NCBI RefSeq assembly: GCF_025210605.1 | Contig: NZ_JAOARI010000034.1 | Coordinates: forward strand, 1-38,000 | Length of the DNA stretch: 38,000 nucleotides | Direction of reading: 5' to 3' | DNA from: Halodesulfovibrio sp. | GTDB taxonomy: Bacteria; Desulfobacterota; Desulfovibrionia; Desulfovibrionales; Desulfovibrionaceae | Shown: positions 7,173 through 15,816 of the stretch, one piece after another | How positions within the stretch are numbered: position 1 is the first letter of the stretch | How the letters are laid out: every line of letters begins with the position of its first letter | The notes under the pieces: generated by a model | What the model was told of the DNA's origin: nothing | Databases searched by the model: none | What the model saw: the letters and a program-made list of their open reading frames with translations, nothing else | Program-made: the position numbers and the translations under genes

Positions 7173-8769
7173 TGTTCATTGCCTCAATGCTTGTACCGAA
7201 CTGAATGCTGGATACAACGCCCGTACCGCTGACCGTGATACTCCACGCATGATCGGCAATACCAGAGCGCAATCGCATGACCAGATCAGGGCGGGTGACG
7301 GTTAGCTGCTGCTCCGTCTTACTGCTTTTAACAGTGACGACACACGGAGTGCTTGCGTTCACCCCACCGGAGACACGAATCGCTCCCATATTCATGGCTT
7401 TTTCTGAATAAAACAGCTTTGACTGCCATACATAAGGAACAGGCTCTCCTGCACCCCATTTAAATACAGCCTTTTCCCCGTCCTTTTCGCCAAGGATATA
7501 CAAGGCATCCTCTTCCAGATCGCGATGCACATCGAGCACGGTAACACCAAAATCAAAGGTGCGAATATCTGCCCGTTCCATATTGTAGATATGCCCGTCT
7601 GAACACCCTGCACGGAACAGTATATATTCTCCGTCATGCACTGCGCCAACCATTTGTTCTGGTTTCAGGGAGCGCCACTGCTCGCGGGTATAGAGCGTTT
7701 GGGAGACAAGCTTAAATCCTGCGGCGGTCAAAAAACCGATTCCATCAGGAGTTGCGTACAGAACACCACCTGAAACCGCCAGAGCGCTCTTTCGAGCCAC
7801 ACACGCCTGTCCCTCTGCAATGGGAGCCTGCCCCATACTCTCCGGTGAAGAGCCGGATAACGCATAGGGAATGCCTGTTGTCAGGGCGTAGACAAGGTTG
7901 TCCGCAACCGCCAAAGACACAAGGTCATACGGCACTGCCCTACGGTACGCAGGCGGATAGGCGTACGGGATGTTGGTTTCAGACACATAAATATCTTTAC
8001 CCTTGGCGGCAAAATAGATGCCGAACATGCCAAGGCAAATACTATGGGCATCATCCGGCAACCGCTCCCACCCTTCTGTGGGCAATATTTCAGACGACAG
8101 ATTCACATCAAGCACGCTGTCGGCAAACGATGTTGCTGTCTTAGGAATATCAGCAGAGTTTGCAGAATACGGCACAAGCTGAAACTCAGCCCCGTTTGTC
8201 CCTACGTTCGTACGGTACAGCCTGAACGACTTAATTGTGACTCCGGCAAGGTCAGGCAGGGTAAAGCCTGTAAGATTACATCCCTGTCCTTCTTTTACGT
8301 CCACAACAGGGGTTGGCGGGGATGGTTCTGACTCTGCACCATCTTCGCTCACATAGGTGTAGACATAGGAAGTACTGCGTACAATTTCGGCACCGCTGCT
8401 GACGCTTCCCGTAACAGACACACCAAGAGAGTTGGATGGGCGCGGCATACCTAAGCGGCTGACTGTATCCCCGTTCTTGGTTATTTGCTTGGGGTATTCA
8501 TCGCCAGTCACAAAGACTCTGCCTGATGCGGTGACAGCCGATTCAATGACCTCTGTCATATGGTCAAAGAAAAGGAATGTGCCGGAGCGCATCTTGTAAA
8601 AAGAAACAGCGTCAGGAGCAGTGCAGGGTTCAATTTGTTTCAGGCTATGCAGAAAGGAAATATGACCACGTTCGAGCTTACAGTTATGTGCCCTTGTGGC
8701 TGCGTGGGTGGGAAGGAGCTTATCATCCTTACGGGGAGTCGTGCCGATGAATCCGGCTATTGTTGGCAT
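7162..8769 (-). CDS. tail nozzle/tubular-protein-like beta-propeller protein (535 aa)
   Basis: ATG 8769 overlaps the upstream gene by 13 bases with a GGAAGGTGA ribosome site. The whole protein is beta-rich with repeated strand pairs such as GIYFAAKGKDIYVSE, NLVYALTTGIPYALSG and GGVLYATPDGIGFL, the pattern of a beta-propeller. Residues ~125-175 look like an inserted Ig/Fn-like domain (YVYTYVSEDGAESEPSPP). T7 tail tubular protein B and P22 gp10 are propellers of similar or slightly larger size that build the tail nozzle/hub of short-tailed phages. The position among tail genes fits. Homology to either is inferred from architecture. Confidence 0.6.
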   Translation of the reverse strand: MPTIAGFIGTTPRKDDKLLPTHAATRAHNCKLERGHISFLHSLKQIEPCTAPDAVSFYKMRSGTFLFFDHMTEVIESAVTASGRVFVTGDEYPKQITKNGDTVSRLGMPRPSNSLGVSVTGSVSSGAEIVRSTSYVYTYVSEDGAESEPSPPTPVVDVKEGQGCNLTGFTLPDLAGVTIKSFRLYRTNVGTNGAEFQLVPYSANSADIPKTATSFADSVLDVNLSSEILPTEGWERLPDDAHSICLGMFGIYFAAKGKDIYVSETNIPYAYPPAYRRAVPYDLVSLAVADNLVYALTTGIPYALSGSSPESMGQAPIAEGQACVARKSALAVSGGVLYATPDGIGFLTAAGFKLVSQTLYTREQWRSLKPEQMVGAVHDGEYILFRAGCSDGHIYNMERADIRTFDFGVTVLDVHRDLEEDALYILGEKDGEKAVFKWGAGEPVPYVWQSKLFYSEKAMNMGAIRVSGGVNASTPCVVTVKSSKTEQQLTVTRPDLVMRLRSGIADHAWSITVSGTGVVSSIQFGTSIEAMNNGQ

Positions 8770-9185
8770 TCACCTTCCTCTTTCTTCTTAATCGGTGCGG
8801 GTGGTTCACCCCAATCAATGATATGAGGGAAACCGCCTTGCTTGTTCACATCACGAAGATGCTTTCTATACACTATCCATTCTTGTTTATTTTCATCAGT
8901 GAGCGGCGAGTCTGCCCCCACTGTCCAGTCGCATTGGAGCAACAGTTCTGCACAATGATTTTGGGCACGACGGGCTACCTCCTCAGAATATTCAGGTTCA
9001 GGTCGTACTTTGACTTCCCATACTCTGCGCCATTCGCCATTGGCAAACTCTACCCCCATACAATGACGGGTAGTTAATCCTTCATCATGGACAGGCACGT
9101 TTTCATTTAGGGGCTTTAACCCCTTATGAAAAACAGCATTCCGCTGATTATAGATGGTTCGTGTTACTGGACAAATAAAATTCAT
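8757..9185 (-). CDS. tail fibre assembly chaperone-like protein (142 aa)
   Basis: Has a very strong AGGAGGAGGT ribosome site before ATG 9185. The C-terminal half carries the typical phage tail-fibre chaperone signature: a W of CDWTV, then a polar SPLTDENKQEW, the YRKHLRDV helix and a final GGFPHIIDWGEPP, as in Pfam tail-assembly chaperones found behind fibre genes. The N-terminal part is a small beta domain. It follows the fibre gene directly, in keeping with a chaperone that folds or trimerises that fibre. Confidence 0.75.
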   Translation of the reverse strand: MNFICPVTRTIYNQRNAVFHKGLKPLNENVPVHDEGLTTRHCMGVEFANGEWRRVWEVKVRPEPEYSEEVARRAQNHCAELLLQCDWTVGADSPLTDENKQEWIVYRKHLRDVNKQGGFPHIIDWGEPPAPIKKKEEGECQQ

Positions 9186-9193
9186 ACCTCCTC

Positions 9194-10435
9194 CTAAAAT
9201 CGGGAATAGTGCAGTGTTGTTATGATATTGATTGAATTTGGTAACACAGCCCCGTCATGTGTTGAGATAGCGCAGGTAGGCAAGTCTTTAATTCCGCTTA
9301 AAGAAATTCTTACCGATTTATCAAGTTGTGAAACGGACTTGTCTGAGAACGTAATATTCGGTAAATCCGGTAATGCACCTGAAGGCACGGTGTCACCGTC
9401 AACAATATGCAGGAAGGTATTCATAATTTTAGGTTCTTGATAGTAGGAGTCATTATTTATCAGGGAAAATGTCTTATTTTTGTGCTTAGTAATTAGTTTA
9501 GGGTTAGTGAGTTTTAACGAACTTGCATTCATTTTTTTGTAAGAAGTAGAACCACCCGACGTATATGTCATAAACGTGTCTTCCCATCCTGCATATACCG
9601 TACCTTCAGTATCTACATGCATTGCGGTCATGCCATAGTTTGTATTTTCATTGAAATATTTTGATTGTTTTACCGTCATTGCATCTAGGTCAATAATGCA
9701 AAAGAAAGGGTATAGATATCCATTAACCTGACATTCTCCAATGTGCCCTCCAAGATACAGAAGATTACCAATGACTTTGTTTTTGTATAAAGCAGGTCTT
9801 TTATCATAAGAAGATACGGTTAGGGTAATGTGATAGATTTCTGCTTTTGCTGTTGAAGGGGTAAAACGGATAAGTACGGTGTAAGACTCTCCGCAAACGG
9901 TAAAAAATATCTTGTCATTATACAAAAACAGTGAGGGGATATCATCATAAGAAGTAACAATATCCTTTACAGGAAGCTTCCATGTTTTGCGTATCGTCAT
10001 AGTATTCAGGTCAAATTGAGTAAGGATAAAGCTAGGATGCGTATTGATTTCTGTTTTGCCCAATGCGTATAATTTATCTTTTACAACCAAGAGGCTAAAG
10101 GCTTGATCGTAATAACCTTCTGTTCCTACATATTTATGCCATGTAATCTCTAGCGTTTCTAAATTCACACGAAGTAACAGTCCATCAGGGGTTCTTGTTG
10201 ACGGAATAGAGGCATTTGCTGCAATGAATGCATTACCATTATGAAAGCAGATGTCGTGAAAATTAGAGTATGTTGAACCCTTCCCCGTCAATGTTGCAGT
10301 CTTGGCTTTAATAATTTGTCCAGTCTTTGCATCTTGGATTGCAAAAAAGAGTTGCAAAGTTGTAGCTCCACCGGGTTCAATACCGACAGTAAAAATAGTG
10401 TCAGTATCAGGACTGGCAGCTGATCTTTGACTCAC
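9194..10435 (-). CDS. beta-propeller-like tail fibre/host-recognition protein (413 aa)
   Basis: I choose the GTG at 10435, which overlaps the preceding TGA by four bases (GTGA), over an ATG at 10519 that would overlap the upstream gene by 88 bases. The protein consists of repeated strand-rich blades (DGLLLRVNLETLEITW, DKLYALGKTEINTH, IIDLDAMTVKQSKYF), each with an Asp-led turn, so a propeller is likely. It shares the operon with the N-terminal fibre part and a chaperone. It may be a separate receptor-binding subunit or the second half of one long fibre split by a frameshift. Base composition is more AT-rich than the neighbouring head genes, consistent with a swapped receptor-binding module. 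Confidence 0.65.
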   Translation of the reverse strand: MSQRSAASPDTDTIFTVGIEPGGATTLQLFFAIQDAKTGQIIKAKTATLTGKGSTYSNFHDICFHNGNAFIAANASIPSTRTPDGLLLRVNLETLEITWHKYVGTEGYYDQAFSLLVVKDKLYALGKTEINTHPSFILTQFDLNTMTIRKTWKLPVKDIVTSYDDIPSLFLYNDKIFFTVCGESYTVLIRFTPSTAKAEIYHITLTVSSYDKRPALYKNKVIGNLLYLGGHIGECQVNGYLYPFFCIIDLDAMTVKQSKYFNENTNYGMTAMHVDTEGTVYAGWEDTFMTYTSGGSTSYKKMNASSLKLTNPKLITKHKNKTFSLINNDSYYQEPKIMNTFLHIVDGDTVPSGALPDLPNITFSDKSVSQLDKSVRISLSGIKDLPTCAISTHDGAVLPNSINIITTLHYSRF

Positions 10436-11661
10436 ATATCTCTTTTCTTTGCAAAGATGGTAACAGAAAAAAGATTCCTCATCCGAGTAGTCACATTGAG
10501 AACTGTATACTCTGACCACTTTCGCACCTCATCGTAAAAACGGCTTTTTATTTCAACATCGCGTGAACTTCCGAAGAAAGGAAGAGTTATGGTGAGAAGT
10601 TTTGCTGGGTCAGTTTCAATATAGTTAAAAACTTCTGCTCCTTCGAAAGTCACTACGACTTGCGTTTTCGTATGTGCTGATGGAGAGCTAGGGTCAGTAA
10701 CAGCTTGTGCAAAGGTTATTGCCTGTCCGGCTACTTTGATTGTATCTCCGTCTTTGATGTTCGTACAAACAGGCGGTGCAATGAACTGCAAGACATCCGC
10801 AGTTGCAAGCCTTACCGCTTTAGAATCAAGAGACACTACCCCCTTGTCCGTTTCCTGATTGCAGAAAGCGTAATATGTCTTATTGGTTTGTAGTAGATGG
10901 ACTCTGATATTATGCTCCACCCCGTTCTCTTTGTGGACTGGGTACGCAATATTCTTCCCTTCTGCATCAGAGCACATCCAGAACGCTGTGCACTTCAATG
11001 TATCCTCAGGGGCATAGGCAAGGCGTGGTTCTGAAGCACGAAGGATACCCCCGTGGGTAACCGCCCCGTTTTGGTGAGAGATGATTGCGGGTGTTGCAAT
11101 GGTATCTGCTGCTAGCTTAACCTTTTTTTCCGCATGCTTCGCTTCTTGCGCTGCCAACGTTGCTTCATCACGAACTGCAAAGGTAGCATCACGGGCAGCA
11201 ACACACTTTGCTTTTGCATCAAGGCACAACACCTCTGATGCCTTGGATGCTTCTTGCGATGCCTGTGCCGCATTTCGTGCCTCTAGTGCTGTCTGCATCC
11301 GGTCAAGCATGAGCTTGCTCAAAGTTTCACCAGCAGAGCGAAGTTCATAGCGGTCTATCTCTAGAATTTTGTGTAGCTCGCAATCAAGATTCGGCACCAC
11401 ACCGTACAGCGTATCAGTCCGTCCGTCAGGGTGAATCACTCTGAAACGATATTCGCTCCCCTCCGTACCAAGCTCGTTGGGAAAGAGGTTCATAACCGCC
11501 ACGCCCTCGGCATCCGTGACCACTTCAAGCATATTCGGCACAACCAGTCCCTTATAACGTTCAAGGGATTCAAGCCGTGCTTCAATCTCTGCGCCCTCAA
11601 CGGGCTGCCCGTCCTGATCGTAGATAAGTGCGGTTACGGCAACGGTAGGTATGGTGCTCAT
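10432..11661 (-). CDS. tail fibre protein with transthyretin-like N-terminal domain (409 aa)
   Basis: The ATG at 11661 sits two bases after the previous stop; an alternative ATG at 11673 overlaps that stop and has no better ribosome site. Residues 1-95 look like a carboxypeptidase-regulatory/transthyretin-like beta fold (ALIYDQDGQPVEGAEIEA, DAEGVAVMNLFP). Residues ~105-190 form a long Ala/Glu/Lys coiled coil (ARNAAQASQEASKASEV). Beyond lies a beta-rich domain. This is a typical particle-attached fibre base followed by a trimeric stalk. The next gene begins within its stop codon and may supply the receptor-binding end. Confidence 0.65.
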   Translation of the reverse strand: MSTIPTVAVTALIYDQDGQPVEGAEIEARLESLERYKGLVVPNMLEVVTDAEGVAVMNLFPNELGTEGSEYRFRVIHPDGRTDTLYGVVPNLDCELHKILEIDRYELRSAGETLSKLMLDRMQTALEARNAAQASQEASKASEVLCLDAKAKCVAARDATFAVRDEATLAAQEAKHAEKKVKLAADTIATPAIISHQNGAVTHGGILRASEPRLAYAPEDTLKCTAFWMCSDAEGKNIAYPVHKENGVEHNIRVHLLQTNKTYYAFCNQETDKGVVSLDSKAVRLATADVLQFIAPPVCTNIKDGDTIKVAGQAITFAQAVTDPSSPSAHTKTQVVVTFEGAEVFNYIETDPAKLLTITLPFFGSSRDVEIKSRFYDEVRKWSEYTVLNVTTRMRNLFSVTIFAKKRDM

Positions 11662-11663
11662 AG

Positions 11664-12239
11664 CTATATCCATCCCGGAGTCATAAAAAGAGTTTCAGAA
11701 GAGCCTGTAAATGCGACCTTGCCCTTTGCCTCGGCAATGTAATCATTAAACAGAGCAAGCTTGACCTGCGCCCCTGTCAAATCTTCCCATTCCCTGCCGC
11801 GCATGGATTTAAGTGATGCGATGGCACCATATGCAATGGCATCTGCCCAATCATCATACATCCCCTGCTGTAACCCTTCTGAAGATCGGGTAGGCTTGAG
11901 TGCTGCTGATATTTGCAACATATGGTCGTCTGGATACGTACGGTACAGGGTCAGCACATCTGAATCGGACGAATACTCTGTGCGCGGAATAGCGCGGCTG
12001 GCTGTCATGTCATACACACCAAGGATAGAGACTATCCGAGAACCACGCTCCGGCAGCAATTCAATTTGATTGCGACCAGCTTTTAGTTTTACGGGGTCAA
12101 GAGGCATACGCCATACGCCTGTTTCAGCAAAAAACTTTCCCGACGCTGAAATGATATGCCGACGCACCACCGCCTTTGGAGCCTCTGAGACTTCCGGCAA
12201 CACATCCGGCATAATCGTATCCCACTTTACTACACGCAT
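11664..12239 (-). CDS. tail tubular protein A-like adaptor (191 aa)
   Basis: Starts at ATG 12239, directly after the previous stop. Begins with a strand-rich segment, followed by a helix-rich C-terminal half (ADAIAYGAIASLKSM, LFNDYIAEAKGKV). Size and position match tail tubular protein A/gp11-type gatekeeper adaptors of short-tailed phages (T7 gp11 is similar in length). The motif YDDWADAIAYGAIASL resembles the conserved helix of such adaptors. Assignment is by architecture and place, so moderately confident. Confidence 0.55.
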   Translation of the reverse strand: MRVVKWDTIMPDVLPEVSEAPKAVVRRHIISASGKFFAETGVWRMPLDPVKLKAGRNQIELLPERGSRIVSILGVYDMTASRAIPRTEYSSDSDVLTLYRTYPDDHMLQISAALKPTRSSEGLQQGMYDDWADAIAYGAIASLKSMRGREWEDLTGAQVKLALFNDYIAEAKGKVAFTGSSETLFMTPGWI

Positions 12240-12935
12240 CTATTCTGCCTCCTGCACTTGTACAGGGAAAAAGAGATCAGCTTTCAATTTGACACCAAGG
12301 GTCTGATAAAAAGCGGTCAGGTGATGCTGCGCCTTTGCTGCATTGGCATCGCCATTATCACCTGCAAAAATCTTGTAAAGCATCCAGTGAATAATCGCAC
12401 CGGAGTAGACTTCAGAAACGGGCAATGCATCGTCAGGGCTGGCAATGGCATCCGGTATAGCCGAATACGTCGCCTCAACCCATACGTCTTTGTCTTTTGC
12501 TACCGCTGGCAGCACGTAGTAGACCTGTGGGTTGGTCTTGGCATCATAGGCGTAGTTGTCGATTTCTATACCGTCTTTTGACCAGTCTGCTGTCTTCAGG
12601 GCATCACGGGCTGTTGCAAAAATGGGTTCTCCGGCTGTGTGCCCGTCTGAACCCATATTCTGTACAACTTCTAATAGCCGCAGCGCTTTTTTGCTAGATT
12701 GATGCAGCGCAGGGTCGGGGATGAGTTGCCGCGCCCCTGTCTCAAGTTTGATGGATTCCGTCACCGCAGTGGCATCCGGTCTGTTCATGGCAATTTCAAA
12801 CAGCGCAGAATTAAACAAATCCACAAGTGACACGTCCGATTCGTCTGCCTGCTTCTCCCAAGGCCAGCGGCGGGCATCTGGAATCATATCTTGTAAAATG
12901 GCAGACACCTGTAAGAACAGTTCGCGGGCTTTCAT
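12240..12935 (-). CDS. head-to-tail adaptor/connector protein (231 aa)
   Basis: ATG 12935 lies just after the previous gene. Helical N-terminal half (LFLQVSAILQDM) is followed by a DLFNSALFEIAMNRPDATA stretch and a beta segment (QVYYVLPAVAKDKDVWVEA). The C-terminal helix (GAIIHWMLYKIFAGDN) and the AKAQHHLTAFYQTLG tail are typical of adaptor rings between portal and tail in short-tailed phages, comparable to DUF6682-type proteins. It sits between capsid-associated and tail genes, as such adaptors do. No catalytic motif visible. Confidence 0.55.
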   Translation of the reverse strand: MKARELFLQVSAILQDMIPDARRWPWEKQADESDVSLVDLFNSALFEIAMNRPDATAVTESIKLETGARQLIPDPALHQSSKKALRLLEVVQNMGSDGHTAGEPIFATARDALKTADWSKDGIEIDNYAYDAKTNPQVYYVLPAVAKDKDVWVEATYSAIPDAIASPDDALPVSEVYSGAIIHWMLYKIFAGDNGDANAAKAQHHLTAFYQTLGVKLKADLFFPVQVQEAE

Positions 12936-12937
12936 GC

Positions 12938-13336
12938 TTACACCAAGGCTCTTGCTTCTTCGATTTTCACTTTGATTTCATCTTTAGTATCATCATCAAT
13001 CACGGCAATACTAAAGAATAGCGCAATGTCTTTCAGTTCATCGCGGTTCAATGAAGACAAGCCCTTTGTCATGCAGTATTCACGGCGTGCATCTTCCGCA
13101 TTAAGCTGTGCTGCAACCGGATTAACTGCCTGCTGTAACACTGCCTGATGCGGTACAGGGTCAGGTGTTAAGCCTACGCTTTGGGCGCTGCTGGATGTTG
13201 CCATTGAGGCTGCAACAACAGGGTCTATAAGCTGACCGTTTGCATCGCATTCAACCATATCCTTTCTGGTCGCAAGAATGGGGTTATAGCTCACCACACG
13301 GCGGTTATTGATATTCAATAAAAATCGCTGAGACAT
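12938..13336 (-). CDS. small phage protein with HeH/SAP-like C-terminal motif (132 aa)
   Basis: Begins ATG 13336, about 50 bases after the capsid gene. Residues 1-30 are beta-like (RFLLNINNRRVVSYNPIL), the middle is Ala/Gln/Pro-rich linker, and the C-terminal ~45 residues (LSSLNRDELKDIALFF, then a helix) look like the helix-extension-helix motif seen in small head proteins placed after the capsid gene. It may be a capsid decoration or head-tail completion factor. Not a named family to me. Confidence 0.5.
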   Translation of the reverse strand: MSQRFLLNINNRRVVSYNPILATRKDMVECDANGQLIDPVVAASMATSSSAQSVGLTPDPVPHQAVLQQAVNPVAAQLNAEDARREYCMTKGLSSLNRDELKDIALFFSIAVIDDDTKDEIKVKIEEARALV

Positions 13337-13386
13337 GCTGTATCCTTTTTGAAAAGGGGAAGAGCTAGCCCTTCCCCCGTTATGTG

Positions 13387-14307
13387 TTACCCAAGGGTCA
13401 ATGCGGCATGACCAAAAGCATCTTTCTTAATCAGCTTAAAGCCATAGACCTGCAAACCACGCACGAGATCACCGAACTGATTCGGGTTACGCAAGGTTTC
13501 GTTCTTTGTGATCTGTGTAGCAAAGGTCAACGCAGACTTATGACCGAACACCACATTCACAGCTTTCTTCTTCTGGACAGTAAAGCGGCTCATGAGGTTG
13601 GACTGGTAGATGGTAAAGCGATCAACCATACCGATGCGCCCGTTACGGAGCATGGAGGTTCCGTCACCGGTTAAGGAAGCGTCTTTGAGTTCAGACTTTT
13701 TAATCAGCGCGGTATACCGAGGAGGGAGTACAACGTAACGGTTTGATTCCGGCACGTTCTGCTCATCAAGCACGGTTCCCATGTCAACCAGCAAGTCGAC
13801 AATGCTGTCCTTGGTCACTACCAGCGGAGCAGCAGCGGTTCCAAGGTTGATATCCTGCGAGTCTTTACCAGCAGTTGCACCAGCGTTATGTGCATCGGCA
13901 TCTGCGTAGATGTCTGCAAAGACGCGCTTATCGACTTTACTTTTCATCTGCTCAGAAGCATCTTCCGACCAGTTGTTCATGTAGTTCAGGTCAGACTGGC
14001 GGCTTTCCACATCGTCAATGTGAAAACCGAAATATGCGCCCTTATCAATAAGCAGTTCCACCTTGCCGCCCTGCGGATTGTCATACACAAGGTCTTGGCC
14101 TGCTTTGTAGTCACGGACTTCAATGTCCGGCACTGTGCGGATAATGACCTTATCGCCGTGCGCACTGATTTCGCCTTCGTAATCAGTATTAGCGATAGCT
14201 GCGATGGTGGATGCCGGGTAAAACTTTTCAATCAGTTTGCCCGACCAGATTGTTGGGATATACCCACCGGACATGCTCGGACGTCCGTCTACGACTGGAT
14301 ATGCCAT
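13387..14307 (-). CDS. major capsid protein, P22-coat-like (306 aa)
   Basis: Follows the scaffold gene and is followed by adaptor genes, the standard place of the coat gene. The N-terminal arm (MAYPVVDGRPSMSGGYIPT) leads into a long helix (SGKLIEKFYPASTIAAIA) and a beta domain, with a late motif (NRYVVLPPRYTALIKK) and QITKNETLRNP near the C-terminus, as in HK97-fold capsids of the P22-coat type. Length (306) is a little below typical HK97-fold values but reasonable. No insertion domain is obvious. The fold assignment is inferred. Confidence 0.75.
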   Translation of the reverse strand: MAYPVVDGRPSMSGGYIPTIWSGKLIEKFYPASTIAAIANTDYEGEISAHGDKVIIRTVPDIEVRDYKAGQDLVYDNPQGGKVELLIDKGAYFGFHIDDVESRQSDLNYMNNWSEDASEQMKSKVDKRVFADIYADADAHNAGATAGKDSQDINLGTAAAPLVVTKDSIVDLLVDMGTVLDEQNVPESNRYVVLPPRYTALIKKSELKDASLTGDGTSMLRNGRIGMVDRFTIYQSNLMSRFTVQKKKAVNVVFGHKSALTFATQITKNETLRNPNQFGDLVRGLQVYGFKLIKKDAFGHAALTLG

Positions 14308-14340
14308 TGTATACCTGTCCTTATGTCAATGGAGAAGGGG

Positions 14341-15318
14341 CTACCCGTCTGAAAGAAAACGCCCTTCAGACTGAGCGGCAAACAAGTCCTTCTCCTGTTC
14401 CTCTAGTTCAGCCAGAGTAAAACGGCTTTGTCCCCGAGAGGCTTTGTCTTTTTCTGCATACAGTGTGTTTACGTCGCGGCTGGTCCAAACCCGCTTATCC
14501 CCTGTGTCGTTTCCGCCTGTAGTTTTAGGAGGAACCAATTGTTCACGAGGGTCAATGCGGGGCTGTGGCTCCGGCTGCGGAGTGTCCGCAGGCTGATGTG
14601 AGTCTGGCTGCTGGGCTGAAAGCGCTTTGGACGCTTCATACATGCTGTAGATAGACGCAATTCCCTGTGCATTCTTCTGCTGCATTTCCCGTTCTGCCTT
14701 TGCCCGCCATGTTTCCCCGCTCGGGGTATACTCTTCTAAAAAGCTATGCCACGCCGGATCATTGTTTTTCTGGCTCCAAAAATCAGGAATAAGCGCTTCG
14801 ACCTGTTCATTAAACAATCGCTGCGCCTCTTCTGCCTGCGCCTTTTCGTTTGCGGTGCGGCGTGCTTCATCAAGGGCGGTCAACTCCTGCACTTGCTGTG
14901 TGGCAGCCTGTGCTGACTCTGCAATCGCCACCATGTCGTCACCGTATTCCTGTCTAATGGTATCAACATCAAACGCTGGCTGCTGCTCTGAACGCTGAGC
15001 ACGTAGGTCATGAAGCGCCTGTAGCTCTGCCCGTGCTTCTCGAAGCTGGCGAGACAGTTCCGGCACTTCTGCACTGTACTTGCCCTGTAGGGTAGAAAGC
15101 GCCTGTTTGAGATGGGCGTTTTCTGCCTCAAGGGTATCCGTTTTACTCTGTTCCTCTGTTGCTGGCTGCTGGTTTTCCTGCGAGTTGGCCTGCTGCGCGG
15201 CAGAAGGAGGTGGAAGTGTCGCATCGTCTGCCTTATTCTGTGCATCGTTTAGCTTCTGAATAAGAGCGTCTGCGGCTTCGCCTTGCTGTTTCGCGCCTGT
15301 AGGTATCAATTCTTGCAT
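14341..15318 (-). CDS. capsid scaffolding protein (325 aa)
   Basis: I place the start at ATG 15318, which has an AAGGAA site eight bases upstream; frames extending further left lack a signal. The protein is Gln/Ala/Glu-rich and almost entirely helical, with long coiled-coil segments (residues ~50-200) and disordered Pro/Thr linkers; residues around 265-300 (HQPADTPQPEPQPRID) are disordered. It lies between portal and capsid genes, the usual place of a scaffold. A C-terminal helix is likely the coat-binding end. Sequence similarity to P22 gp8 is not evident, so this rests on context and composition. Confidence 0.7.
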   Translation of the reverse strand: MQELIPTGAKQQGEAADALIQKLNDAQNKADDATLPPPSAAQQANSQENQQPATEEQSKTDTLEAENAHLKQALSTLQGKYSAEVPELSRQLREARAELQALHDLRAQRSEQQPAFDVDTIRQEYGDDMVAIAESAQAATQQVQELTALDEARRTANEKAQAEEAQRLFNEQVEALIPDFWSQKNNDPAWHSFLEEYTPSGETWRAKAEREMQQKNAQGIASIYSMYEASKALSAQQPDSHQPADTPQPEPQPRIDPREQLVPPKTTGGNDTGDKRVWTSRDVNTLYAEKDKASRGQSRFTLAELEEQEKDLFAAQSEGRFLSDG

Positions 15319-15549
15319 CAGGTATTCCTTTTGTATTTGCGCTACTGCCCCAAGTGTCCTCAATTTCCTCAGAGGGCTTGCTGCATAGTATCCTCTCCTG
15401 CACAAGACAGGGCTATGCACCACGGCATGAATCAATGAAGGGCTTGGTGTCCGGTGTCTTTTGTCGTCCTAGCAAACTGCAAACCGTCCATACTGTGCGG
15501 GTACAACTCTGCTTACAACTTGCTCGAAGTTTCAAAAGGCCGGACATGG
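15319..15549 (-). other. 231-bp gap in the late operon; possible promoter or structured leader
   Basis: All other neighbouring genes are packed within tens of bases, yet this stretch between two leftward virion genes has no well-supported gene. A 44-codon Cys-containing frame (15413-15547, minus) has no ribosome site. A five-codon frame with a GGAGAGG site lies near 15380. I see no clear -10/-35 pair. It may hold a secondary late promoter or a leader of the scaffold/capsid transcript. Confidence 0.3.
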
Positions 15550-15816
15550 CTAATAGGGTGTTTCGCCATGAATTTGTGCCTCTTGCCGTTTTACGGTCTG
15601 GATACGTTCATGCGGAGTTTCAAGCGCCTCAAGTAGTTCAAGGTACGCCTGCGCCTTGCCTTGCAAGATGCGGATTTCCATCTCGTCTCCTGCTCGTACA
15701 AGATCGTCCTTACATGATGTAATCTCCCGCCGGATAACGTCACAAAGCACATTTCCGTCGGAAGCACCCTGCAATCTGCACAGCGCTTCCAGTTCAAATT
15801 TTTCCAATGATAACAT
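15550..15816 (-). CDS. small helical phage protein after portal (88 aa)
   Basis: The ATG at 15816 abuts the portal stop codon, with GAAGG about eight bases upstream. The sequence is a helix-rich coiled-coil-like chain (LEALCRLQGASDGNV, KAQAYLELLEALETP) with a Glu/Lys/Arg bias. Small helical genes between portal and scaffold are common in short-tailed phages, but I do not recognise this family. It may be an accessory to scaffold or portal assembly. Confidence 0.55.
   Translation of the reverse strand: MLSLEKFELEALCRLQGASDGNVLCDVIRREITSCKDDLVRAGDEMEIRILQGKAQAYLELLEALETPHERIQTVKRQEAQIHGETPY

Noticed and set aside
10432..10519. ATG 10519 as the start of the propeller protein
   Set aside because: It would overlap the coding end of the upstream fibre gene by 88 bases, and its first 28 residues look like off-frame translation.
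9194..11661. Diversity-generating retroelement acting on the tail fibre
   Set aside because: No reverse transcriptase, template repeat or accessory gene is present in the window.
15413..15547. 44-codon Cys-containing reading frame in the operon gap
   Set aside because: No ribosome site, no good start context and poor protein character.
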